Notes under the pieces: generated by a model
The model's database searches: none
The model's input: the letters and a program-made list of their open reading frames with translations, nothing else
Told to the model about the DNA's origin: nothing
Position numbers and translations under genes: made by a program
In this document: positions 55,448 to 64,000 of the stretch, piece by piece
How the letters are laid out: every line of letters begins with the position of its first letter
How positions within the stretch are numbered: position 1 is the stretch's first letter
From: Elephas maximus indicus
Taxonomy: Eukaryota > Chordata > Mammalia > Proboscidea > Elephantidae
Assembly (NCBI RefSeq): GCF_024166365.1
Contig: NC_064846.1
Span: 24,821,866 to 24,885,865 of the forward strand
Reading direction: 5' to 3'
Length of the DNA stretch: 64,000 nucleotides

Positions 55448-56350
55448 GTGAATAGCAGCAGAACATTGACTGATATAGTGCTGGAAGATGAGCCCCCCAG
55501 GTTGGAAGGCACTCAAAAGATGACGGGGGAAGAACTGCCTCCACAAAGTAGAGTCAATCTTAATGACGTGGATGAAGTAAAGCTTTTGGGACATTCATTT
55601 GCTGATGTGGCACGACTCAAAATGAGAAGAAAGAGCTGCAAACATCCATTAATAATCAGAACCCGGAATGTACGAAGTATGAATCTAGGAAAATTAAAGA
55701 AATCGTCAAAAATGAAATGGAATACATAAACATCGATATCCTAGGCATTAGTCAGCTGAAATGGACTGGTATTGGCCATTTTGAATCAGACAATCATACA
55801 GTCTACTACGCTGGGAATGACAACCACTAGAGCCAAAGATGAAGAAATAGAAGATTTTTATCAGCTGCTGCAGTCTGAAATTGATCGAACATGCAATCAA
55901 GACACATTGATAATTACTGGTGATTGGAGTGCGAAAGTTGGAAACAAAGAAGAAGGATAAGCAGTTGGAAAATATGGCCTTAGTGATACAAACAATGCCG
56001 GAGATCGAATATTAGAATTTTGCAAGACCAACGACTTCCTCATTGGAAATACCTTCTTTCACCAACGTAAACGGCAACTATACACATGGACCTCACCAGA
56101 TGGAACACACATGAATCAAATTGACTACATCTGCAGAAAGAGACAATGGAAAACCTCAATACCAACAGTCAGAACAAGGCCAGGGGCCGACTGTGAAACA
56201 GACCATCAATTGCTCATATGCAAGTTTAAGCTGAAACTGAAGAAAATCAGAGCAAGTTCACGAGAACCAAAATATGACCTTGAGTATATCCCACCTGAAT
56301 TTAGAAACCATCTCAAGAATAGATTTGACACATTGAACACTAGTGACTGA
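55448..56350 (+). pseudogene. RTE endonuclease domain, internally deleted
   Basis: N-terminal strand 'RTRNVRSMNLGKLKKS' (catalytic Asn box) at 55660-55720, 'LGISQLKWTG'-type Glu box region near 55742, then a loss of about 145 bases at 55818-55824, 'LIITGDWSAKVGNKEEG' (GDWNAKVG with Asn changed to Ser) near 55905-55955, 'YTWTSPDGTHMNQIDYI' near 56080-56130 and the C-terminal T-D-H ('ADCETDHQLLICKFKLK') near 56185-56235. The EEP endonuclease normally nicks the target. Deletion and Asn loss make it inactive. Confidence 0.88.
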
Positions 56351-56600
56351 AGACCAGACGAGTTGTGGAATGACATCAAGGATATCATCCATGATGCAAG
56401 AGGTCACTGAAAAGACAGGAAAACACAGGAAAGAAAGAAAAGACCAAGATGGATGTCAGAGGAGACTCTGAAACTTGCTGTTGAGCGTCGAGCAGCTAAA
56501 GCAAAAGGAAGAATTGATGAAGTAAAAGAAGTGAACAGAAGATTTCAAAGGGCAGCTTGAGAAGACAAAGTATTATAATGACACGTGGAAAGAGCTGGAG

Positions 56601-57893
56601 ATGGAAAACCAAAAGGGAAGAACACGCTCGGCGTTTCTCAAGCTGAAAGAACTGAAGAAAAAATTCAACCCTCGAGTTGCAATAGTGAAGGATTCTATGG
56701 GGAAAAAATTAAAGGACGCAGGAAGCATCAAAAGGAGATGGAAGGAATACACAGAGTCATTATACCAAAAAGAATTAGTCAATGCCCAACCATTTCAAGA
56801 GGTAGCACATGATCAGGGACCGATGGTACAGAAGGAAGAACCCCAAGCTACTGTGAAGGCATTGGTGAAAAACAAGGCTCCAGGAACTGATGGAATACCA
56901 ACTGACATGTTTCAACAAACTGATGCAACGCTGGAGGTGCTCACTCGTCTATGCCAAGAAATATGGAAGACAGCTTCCGGGCCAACTGACTGGAAGAGAT
57001 CCATATTTATGCCTATTCCCAAGAAAGGTGATCCAACCGAATGTGGAAATTATAGAGCAATACCATTAATATCACACGCAAGCAAAATTTTGCTGAAGAT
57101 CATTCAAAAAACGGCTGCAGCAGTATATCGACAGGGAACTGCCAGAAATTCAGGCCAGTTTCAGAAGAGGATGTGGAACCAGGGATATCATTGCTGATGT
57201 CAGATGGATCCTGGCTGAAAGCAGAGAATACCAGAAGGATGTTTACCTGTGTTCATTGACCATGCAAAGGCATTCGACTGTGTGGATTGTAATAAATTAT
57301 GGATAACATTGTGAAGAATGGGAATTCCAGAACACTTAATTGTGCTCATGAGGAACATTTACATAGATCAAGAGGCAATTGTTTGAACAGAACAAGGGGA
57401 TACTGATTGGTTTAAAGTCAGGAAAGCTGTGCGTCAGTGTTGTATTCTTTCACCATACCTATTCAATCTGTTTGCTGAGCAAATAATACGAGAAGCTGGA
57501 CTATATGAAGAAGAACAGGGCATCGGGATTGGAGGAAGACTCATTAACAACCTGCATTATGCAGATGACACAACCTTGCTTGCTGAAAGTGAAAAGGACT
57601 TGAAGCACTTACTGATGAAGATCAAAGAGCACAGCCTTCAGTATGGATTGCACCTCAACATAAAGAAAACAAAAATCCTCACAACTGGACCAATGAGCAA
57701 CGTCATTATAAATGGAGAAAAGATTGAAGTTGTCAAGCATTTCATTTTACTTGGATCCACCATCAACAGCCATGGAAGCAGCAGTCAAGAAATCAAAAGA
57801 CGCATTGTATTGGGTAAATCTGCTGCAAAGGACCTCTTTAAAGTGTTGAAGGGCAAAGATGTCACCCTGAAGACTAAGGTGCACCTGACCTAA
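56601..57893 (+). pseudogene. RTE reverse transcriptase, frameshifted
   Basis: 56601-57197 holds the fingers: 'KNKAPGTDGIPTDMFQQ', 'WKRSIFMPIPKKGDPTECGN', 'YRAIPLISHASKILLKIIQK'. Motif A (F-I-D-Y-A-K-A-F-D) is damaged by a base loss near 57250 ('tgtgttcattgaccatgc'). After a stop at 57313 the palm resumes at 57429-57893: 'CCILSPYLFNLFAEQI', motif C 'LHYADDTTLLAESE' and thumb 'LNIKKTKILTTGPMS'. Motif C is perfect. The ancestral protein converts LINE (and, presumably, AfroSINE) RNA into DNA at the nick; this one cannot be translated in one piece. Confidence 0.9.
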
Positions 57894-57976
57894 TCCATGG
57901 TATTTTCCACAAGCCATCATATGCTTGTGGAAACTGGGCAATGAATAAGGAAGACTGAAGAATTGACGCATTTGAA

Positions 57977-58330
57977 TTGTGGTGTTGGAGAAGAATATTG
58001 AAGATACCATCGACTGCCAAAAGAACGAACAAATCTGTCTTAGAAGCAGTACAACCAGGATGCTCCTTAGAAGCAAAGATGGTGAGACTGCATCTTACAA
58101 ACTTTGGACATGTTGTCAGGAGGAATCAGGCCCTGGAGAAGGACATCACGCTTAGCAGAGTACAGGATCAGCAGAAAAGAGGAAGACCCTCAACGAGGTG
58201 GATTGACACAGTGGCTGCAACAATGAGCTCAAGCATAGCAACTATTGCGAGGATGGAGCAGGACCAAGCAGTGTTTCGTTCTGTCCTGAATAGGGTCGCT
58301 GTGAGTTGGAACCGACTCAACGGCACCTAA
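57977..58330 (+). pseudogene. RTE ORF C-terminal tail
   Basis: An open stretch encoding 'CWRRILKIPSTAKRTNKSVL', 'LTNFGHVVRRNQALEKDITL' and 'KRGRPSTRWIDTVAATMSS', the basic C-terminus of RTE proteins that precedes the 3' end. Upstream a TAA at 57891-57893 separates it from the palm. The last codons overlap the 3' module shared with AfroSINEs. Confidence 0.85.
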
Positions 58331-58345
58331 AAACAACAAGAGCAA

Positions 58346-58554
58346 CACCTCCCAGGAGGACGATGAGGGTGGGAGCTCCCACACTAACCCCCTCCTCTCC
58401 ACCCCACCTTGTATAGGGGATGGAGAGTCAGAGGGGACTGGCTATTAGGAACAAGATAGGTCATACTATCTTCTCAAAATATTTCCTGAAAGGAAATTGC
58501 TTAATATCAGCCAACTTTGAAGTAATAAACCAGGAGAGAAGCTCAGGCTTCTTG

Positions 58555-58603
<49 letters not shown>

Positions 58604-59179
58604 AGAAAAAAGTACAGAGTTTATGCAGAGCCACAAGCCTTCCAGGTTCTTGATGGGGAAAGGTCAGTAGAACCAATGGCAAGAACGTCATGTCAGCTGA
58701 GCCCCAGCCCCAGACCCTGTCCCACATTGGCTCCCCCCCCCGCTTCATGATACTGGGCCACTCAAGGTTTCTCCAGGGAGGTTGGTCGGAGAATGTGTCT
58801 CCTCCTGCAGGTGCAAGACCACAGAGGCAGTCTAGATATGGAGATTTTGGGATCTCAATTACTAGTTATAGTTTAAATAAGGACCTTCTTTGAAGCCTGA
58901 ATAATAAGTCCCTTGGAAGCCTTCATAATGTTCCAGAGCAAAAAGCATAAGTGAGTGGTATTCTCACTCACACAGCCTCAAGATATTCTCAGGCTTTCAG
59001 AGCCAGGGGATGAGAATCCTGGGACCCAAATGCAGGTCACTTGTCCAAGAGCACAAGCTTCTTGCAGAGGACTTGCAGAGTGCCTGCTGACGAGATCGTT
59101 GCATTTTTCCACATTATTAACAGTGTATCTGATCATTGTCTTTTCTGTTTTACTAAGTGCTTTCACATCTTTTCCTAAA
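58346..59179. other. Single-copy DNA around a (GT)n microsatellite
   Basis: No gene recognised. Contains a pyrimidine-rich patch at 58378-58410 and a (C)9 run at 58735-58741. The open frames at 58420-58893 are carried by the microsatellite and composition bias. Confidence 0.5.
58557..58600 (+). repeat. (GT)22 microsatellite
   Basis: A pure 44-base dinucleotide tract with no interruptions, long enough to be length-polymorphic and able to adopt Z-DNA. Confidence 0.98.
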
Positions 59180-59440
59180 ATTTCTTTTTGTTGTTGTACT
59201 TGAAAATATACACAGCAGAACATACACCAATTCAACAATTTTTGCATGTACAATTCAGTAACATTGATTATGCTCTTCAAGTTGTGCAACCATTCTCACT
59301 CTCCTTTTCTGAGTTGTTCCTCTACCATTAACATAAACTCACTACCCCTTAAGCTTCCTATCTAATCTTTCGAGTTGCTGTTATCAATGGGATTCCGTAT
59401 AGATAGTTCTTAAAAGAGCACAACGCTCAAGGCAGGTATT
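59180..59440 (-). mobile_element. L1 3' UTR fragment (different subfamily)
   Basis: 'gaaaatatacacagcagaac', 'caattcagtaacattgatta', 'gttgtgcaaccattctcac' and 'gagttgttcctctaccatt' are an antisense L1 3' UTR, different from the one at 44.2 kb but related to that at 63.27 kb. Confidence 0.75.
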
Positions 59441-59444
59441 CTTT

Positions 59445-60464
59445 TATGTGTGTGTGCTTTAAGTGAAAGTTTACAGTTCAAGTCAGTTTCTCATACAAAA
59501 ACTTATGCACACATTGTCATGTGACTATACTCGTTCTCCCTACAATGTGACAGCACACTCCTCTCCACCCTGTATTTCCCGTGCCCGTTCAACCAACTCC
59601 TGTCCCCCTCTGGTTTCTCATCTCATCTCCAGACAGGAGGTGCCCACATAGTCTCATGTGTCTACGTGATCTAAGAAGCACACTCCTCACCAGTATCATT
59701 TTATGTCTTATAGTTCAGTCTAATCTTTGTCTGAAGAGTTGGCCAAGGGAATAGTTTCAGTTCTGGGTTAACAGAGTCAGGGGGCTGTGTGTTCTGGGGT
59801 CCCTCCAGTTTCAGTCAGACCATTAAGTCTGTTCTTTTCACTAGAATTTGAGGTCTGCATCCCACTTTTTTCCTGCTCTATCAGGAATTCTCTGTTGTGT
59901 TCCTTGTCAGGGCAGTCATTGTTGGTAGCTGGGGACCATCTAGTTCTTCCTGTCTCAAGCTGATGGAGTCTGGTTTATGTGGCCCTTTCTCTTGGGCTCA
60001 TATTTTCCTTGTGTCTTTGGTGTTCTTCATTCTCCTTTGCTCCACATGGGTTGAGAGCAATTAATGCACCTTAGATGGCAGCTTGCTAGCTTTTAAGACA
60101 CCAGATACTGCTCCCCAAAGTCGGGATGAGAAACATTTTCTGAATACATTTTGATGCCAATTGACCTAGATGTCCCCTGAAACCACGGTCCCCAAACCCC
60201 CACCTCTGCTACTCTGTCCGTCGAAGTGTTTGGTTATATTCAGGAAACTCTTAGCTTTTGGTTTAGTCCAGTTGTGCTGACTTCCCCTGTATTGTGTGTT
60301 GCCCTTCCCTTCACCTAAGATAATTCTGGTCTACCATCTAGTTAGTGAATACCAATCTCTCGTCTCCCCCACCCTCATAACCATCAAAGAATATTTTCTT
60401 CTGTGTTTAAACCTTTTCTTGAGTTTTTATAATAGTGGTCTTATACGATATTTGTCCTTTTGCG
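59445..60464 (-). mobile_element. L1 3' UTR (continues at 61619)
   Basis: Antisense 3' UTR from 'gtgctttaagtgaaagtttac' to 'tatttgtccttttgcgatgg'. The ORF2 tail resumes at 61619 beyond an RTE insertion. Divergence is higher than in the 44.2-kb element. Confidence 0.9.
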
Positions 60465-61231
60465 ATGGTTTCAGAAAAGGATGTGGAATCAGGAATATCA
60501 TTGCCGATGTCAGATGGATCCTAGATGAAAGCAGAGAATACCAGAAGGATGTTTTCCTGTGTTTTATTGACTATGCAAAGGCATTCGACTGTGTGGATCG
60601 TAATAAATTATGGATAACATTGTGAAGAATGGGAATTCCAAAACACTTAATTGTGCTCATGAGGAACATTTACATAGATCAAGAGGCAGTTGTTGGAACA
60701 GAACAAGGGGATACTGATTGGTTTAAAGTCAGGAAAGCTGTGCGTCAGTGTTGTATTCTTTCACCATACCTATTCAATCTGTTTGCTGAGCAAATAATAC
60801 GAGAAGCTGGACTATATGAAGAAGAACAGGGCATCGGGATTGGAGGAAGACTCATTAACAACCTGCATTATGCAGATGACACAACCTTGCTTGCTGAAAG
60901 TGAAAAGGACTTGAAGCACTTACTGATGAAGATCAAAGAGCACAGCCTTCAGTATGGATTGCACCTCAACATAAAGAAAACAAAAATCCTCACAACTGGA
61001 CCAATGAGCAACATCATTATAAATGGAGAAAAGATTGAAGTTGTCAAGCATTTCATTTTACTTGGATCCACCATCAACAGCCATGGAAGCAGCAGTCAAG
61101 AAATCAAAAGATGCATTGCATTGGGTAAATCTGCTGCAAAGGACCTCTTTAAAGCATTGAAGAGCAAAGATGTCACCTTGAAGACTAAGGTGCACCTGAC
61201 CCAAGCCATGGTATTTTCAATCGCATCATAA
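60465..61231 (+). pseudogene. RTE reverse transcriptase palm, almost intact
   Basis: Motif A 'FIDYAKAFDCVDRNKLW' is complete near 60560-60610, followed by a TGA at 60622-60624 that is shared with the other copy ('acattgtgaagaatggg'). From 60629 to 61231 the frame is open for 200 codons: 'CCILSPYLFNLFAEQIIRE', motif C Y-A-D-D near 60868-60880, thumb 'LNIKKTKILTTGPMS'. All catalytic Asp residues can be read. Lacking endonuclease and fingers, it is still non-functional. Confidence 0.9.
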
Positions 61232-61284
61232 GCATGTGAAAGCTGGACAATGAATAAGACCGAAGAAGAATTGATGCCTTTGAA

Positions 61285-61599
61285 TTGTGGTGTTGGACTG
61301 CCAAAAGAACGAACAAATCTGTATTAGAAGAAGTACAGCCAGAATGCTCCTTAGAGGCAAGGATGGCAAGACTGCATCTTACATACTTTGGACATGTTGT
61401 CAGGAGGGATCAGTCCATGGAGAAGGACATCATACTTGGCAGAGTAGAGGGTCAGCGGAAAAGAGGAAGACCCTCAACGAGGTGGATTGACACAGTGGCT
61501 GCAACAATGAGCTCAAGCATAACGATTGTAAGGATGGCTCAGGGCCAGGCAGTGTTTTGTTCTCTTGTGCATAAGGTCGCTGAGTCGGTATCGACTTAA
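61285..61599 (+). pseudogene. RTE ORF C-terminal tail, second copy
   Basis: Encodes 'CSLEARMARLHLTYFGHVVR' and 'KRGRPSTRWIDTVAATMSSS', parallel to 57977-58330 but lacking about eight codons at the start. Precedes the 3' module directly. Confidence 0.85.
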
Positions 61600-61618
61600 C
61601 GGCACCTAACAACAACAA

Positions 61619-63107
61619 TTTCACTCAGCATAACGCCTTGCAGATTCCTCCCTGTTATGAGATGTTTCATGGACTCATTGTTGTTCTTTATCATTGCATA
61701 GTTTTTTGGGTTAGTATTCCATTGTGTGAATGTACCATAATTCGTTTATCTGTTCATCTGCTGATGGGCCCCTGGTTGTTTCCATCTTTTTGCTATGGTA
61801 AACACTGCTGGAATGAACATGGGTGTGCATATAACTATTCATGTGAGGGCTCTTATTTCTCTAGGAAATATTCCAAAGAGTGGGATTCCTGGATCATATG
61901 GTAGTTCTATTTCTAGCTTTTTAAGGAAGCTCCAAATCGATTTCCAAAGTGGTTGTACTTTTTACATTCCCACCAGCAGTGTATAATCTTCCAGTCTCTC
62001 CACATCCTCTGCAGCATTTGTCATTTTGTGATTTTGGATTCATACCAGCCTTGTTGGGGTGAGATGGAATCTCATTGTAGTTTTGATTTGCATTTCTCTA
62101 ATGGCTAATGATCATGAGCATTTCCTCATGTATCTGTTAGCGGCCTGGATGTCTTCTTTAGTGAAGTGTCTGTTCATATCCTTTGCCCACTTTTGAACTG
62201 GGTTATTTGTCTTTTCGTTGTTGAGGTTTTGCAGTATCTTGTAGATTTTTTAGATTAGATGCTAATCAGATTTGCCGTAGCCAAAATTTTTTTCCCAGTC
62301 TGTAGGTTGTCTTTTTACTCTTTTGGTGAAGTCTTTGGTGAGCATAAGTGTTTGATTTTTAGGAGCTCCCGGTTGTCTAGTTTCTCTTCTGGTGTTTGTG
62401 CATTGTTAGTAATGTTTTGTATACTGTTTATGCCACATTGTCCCTATCTTTTCTTCCATGATCTTTATCGTTTTAGATTTTATGTTTAGGTCTTTGATCC
62501 ATTTTGAGTTAGTTTTTGTGCATGGTGTGAGGTATAGGTCTTGTTTCATTTTTTGTAGATGGATATCCAGTTATGCCAGCACCATTTGTTAAAGAGACAG
62601 TCTTTTCCCCATTTAACAGGTTTTGGGCCTTTGTCAAATATCAGCTGCTCATTGGTGAATGAATTTATGCCTGGATTCTCAATTCTGTTCCACTGGTGTA
62701 TGTATCTGTTATTGTACCAGTACCAGGCTGTTTTGACTACCAGGGTGGTATAATAGGTTCTAAAATCAGGTAGTGTGAGGCTTCCCACTTTGTTCTTCTT
62801 CAGTGATGCTTTACTTACCCAGGGCCTCTTCCCTTTCCATATGAAGTTGGTGATTTGTTTTTCCATCTCATTAAAAAGTACCATTGGAATTTGGATCGGG
62901 ATTGCATTATATCTGTAGATGGCTTTGAGTAGAATAGACATTTTCACAACGTTGAGTCTTCCTATCCATGAGCAAGGTATGTTTTTCCACTTATATAGGT
63001 CTCTTTTGGTTTCTTGCAGTAGTGTCTTGTAGTTTTCTTTTTATAGGTCTTTTATGTCTCTGGTTAGATTTATTCCTAAGTATTTTATCTTCTTCTGGTC
63101 CCATGGC
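61619..63107 (-). mobile_element. L1 ORF2 C-terminal half, right part of split L1
   Basis: Antisense ORF2 from the C-terminus to the end of the RT thumb. A readable minus-strand piece at 62546-62947 encodes '[20 protein letters not shown]', '[19 protein letters not shown]' and '[20 protein letters not shown]'. 5'-truncated near 63107 at 'tattttatcttcttc'. Confidence 0.88.
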
Positions 63108-63265
63108 AAAGGGGACAATTAGCCATACATTCCATTTCCTCCTTCTCTTCTTGACTTTCCTTGTCTTCTGTTGCTCCAGGTGAATAGAGAACAATTGTTG
63201 TATCTTGGATAATTGCTCGAAGGCTTTTAACACCCTAGACACTATACAATGAATTAGGAGGTAAA
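63108..63265 (-). mobile_element. L1 3' UTR fragment
   Basis: 'ctggtcccatggcaaagg', 'gttgctccaggtgaatag' and 'gaaggcttttaacaccc' match the middle of an antisense L1 3' UTR, compare 'gctccaggtgggttgag' and 'tttaagaccccag' elsewhere in the window. Confidence 0.65.
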
Positions 63266-63560
63266 TATGTAAATATGTCTATCACACAACTTTTGCCAAT
63301 TCAACTTTTACAGGTGTACGAGTTGTTTTTTGTTTTTTTTTTCTTGGTGTACGACTTATTGACAGCACTTACATTAATTGGCTGTGCAACATTTACCCTT
63401 AATCAATATGACTTTTCCATCGCCATAAATTGAAACTATGTTCTCCATAAGCGGCAACTCCCCCTCCATTTTGCCCTCCCTCCCACCCCTGGAAACCACT
63501 TATAAACTTTGGTTTCTATATATTTGCCTGTTCTTTACATCTTTGCTCTTAGTTTTATCA
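63266..63560 (-). mobile_element. L1 3' UTR fragment (L1MA-like)
   Basis: 'gcacttacattaattggctg', 'tcgccataaattgaaac' and 'cacccctggaaaccactta' follow the antisense L1MA/L1MB-type 3' UTR. A T-rich run at 63325-63345 may be its tail or a later insertion. Confidence 0.65.
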
Positions 63561-63584
63561 TTCCAACCATCCAATGCAGAGTCA

Positions 63585-63815
63585 GCATAGGGTAGTGGTT
63601 AAGAATAAGGACTCTAGATACAGACTGCCTGAATTCGAATCGTAGTTCTGCCACTTGATGACTATGTTGGCCTTGGGCAATTTGCTTAATGGCTCTGTGT
63701 TTCAGATTCCTTATCTGTAAAATGGACTGATAATGGTAGCGAACCCATAGTGTTGCTATAGGGAAAATATGAGTTAATATTTATAAACCATTTAGTGCCT
63801 GATACTGTTATGTGA
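63585..63815 (+). mobile_element. MIR SINE
   Basis: Nearly full-length MIR: 'gggtagtggttaagaataag', 'actgcctgaattcgaatc', 'ggccttgggcaatttgc', 'ttatctgtaaaatgg', 'gttaatatttataaacc'. Sense orientation, ancient. Confidence 0.9.
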
Positions 63816-64000
63816 TTTCTATATAAATGTTTTGAAAATTGGCATAGATGCTTCCAATTTGACAAAGACAACAACTATTGCTACTGGGTCCCAAATAAGC
63901 ATCGAATCTAGCTAATTTTACCTCCAAAACGTTTGGGGAACCCTTATTCTTCCTTCCTTCTCTGTTTCAACTGCCCTAGTTTCGTCACACAGACACACAG
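63816..64000. other. End of window, nothing recognised
   Basis: 185 bases after the MIR without a recognisable element or coding signal. Confidence 0.5.

Larger units (their letters stand above)
55205..58345 (+). mobile_element. Near-complete RTE (BovB-like) LINE
   Basis: From a hairpin-bearing 5' end (55243-55306) through endonuclease and reverse transcriptase to the 3' module 'gttggaaccgactcaacgg' and 'cctaaaaacaac'. About 3.1 kb, the usual full length for BovB/RTE elements. Lesions: about 145 bases missing in the endonuclease near 55821, scattered stops (56347 TGA, 57313 TGA and others) and frameshifts. Confidence 0.92.
60465..61618 (+). mobile_element. 5'-truncated RTE inserted in L1
   Basis: Begins 'tttcagaaaaggatgtgg' in the RT domain and ends 'ggcacctaacaacaacaa'. 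Nearly identical to 57159-58338, apart from an internal loss of about 25 bases (near 61296). No clear duplication; about eight bases of L1 between 'cttttgc' and 'aatttcactcag' are missing, suggesting a small target deletion with microhomology 'tttca'. Confidence 0.92.

Noticed and set aside
58461..58748. Frames containing (VC)n or (TH)n repeats
   Set aside because: Translation of the (GT)22 microsatellite.
60465..61618. Tandem segmental duplication with 57159-58338
   Set aside because: The flanks differ completely (RTE upstream sequence versus L1), the right end has the proper RTE 3' terminus, and the left end looks like 5' truncation.

Overview
The window is a gene-poor stretch of mammalian nuclear DNA, built mostly of interspersed repeats. 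Three abundant families point to an afrotherian and, within that group, most probably an elephant or a close paenungulate: (i) tRNA-derived AfroSINEs (head with a 'gttcgaatccaccagg'-type B box, body 'gcagttctactctgtcctatag', 3' end 'gagtcggaatcgactcgac'); (ii) BovB/RTE-type LINEs whose 3' end carries the same 'atcgactcaacggcaccta' module; (iii) an L1 lineage with a 3' UTR typical of afrotherians. Species rank is inference. No host protein-coding exon, rRNA, true tRNA gene or CRISPR array could be supported.

Layout: 1-8.6 kb holds old L1M fragments, one large minus-strand L1 (1304-6097) and a plus-strand L1 split by a younger 3'-UTR-only L1 with a 14-bp target-site duplication (TSD). 8.6-15.1 kb holds plus-strand L1 remnants interleaved with two minus-strand RTE copies. 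15-27.4 kb is mainly ancient minus-strand L1M with AfroSINEs, a hAT-type DNA transposon fossil and a rearranged RTE. 27.4-29.3 kb holds L2 and an old LTR. 29.3-32.0 kb is a three-level nest (L1M, then RTE, then L1). 32-43.3 kb is the least repeat-dense part: single-copy sequence, MIR and L2 fossils, three copies of a repeat I cannot name, a young L1 3' UTR insertion, an inverted SINE-in-SINE hairpin and an isolated L1-ORF1-like reading frame. 43.5-53.2 kb is an L1 (5'-truncated) split by a full-length L1 of about 7.5 kb (44230-51769) with 5' UTR, ORF1, ORF2 and 3' UTR. 53.2-55.2 kb is single copy. 55.2-58.3 kb is a near-complete RTE. 59.4-63.1 kb is an L1 split by a second RTE copy almost identical to the first one's 3' half. 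The end holds L1 3' UTR pieces and a MIR.

Interaction: L1 and RTE copies supply the enzymes (endonuclease, reverse transcriptase); AfroSINEs share the RTE 3' end and were presumably mobilised by it. All autonomous copies here carry disabling lesions, though catalytic motifs (YADD or LADD, SDH/TDH) often survive. The least expected signals are four short (A)n(T)n insertions flanked by direct duplications, a 34-bp 'micro-SINE' insertion, the unnamed three-copy repeat, the ORF1-like frame without an ORF2, and a 5' hairpin of the RTE whose loop lies in opposite orientations in two copies.
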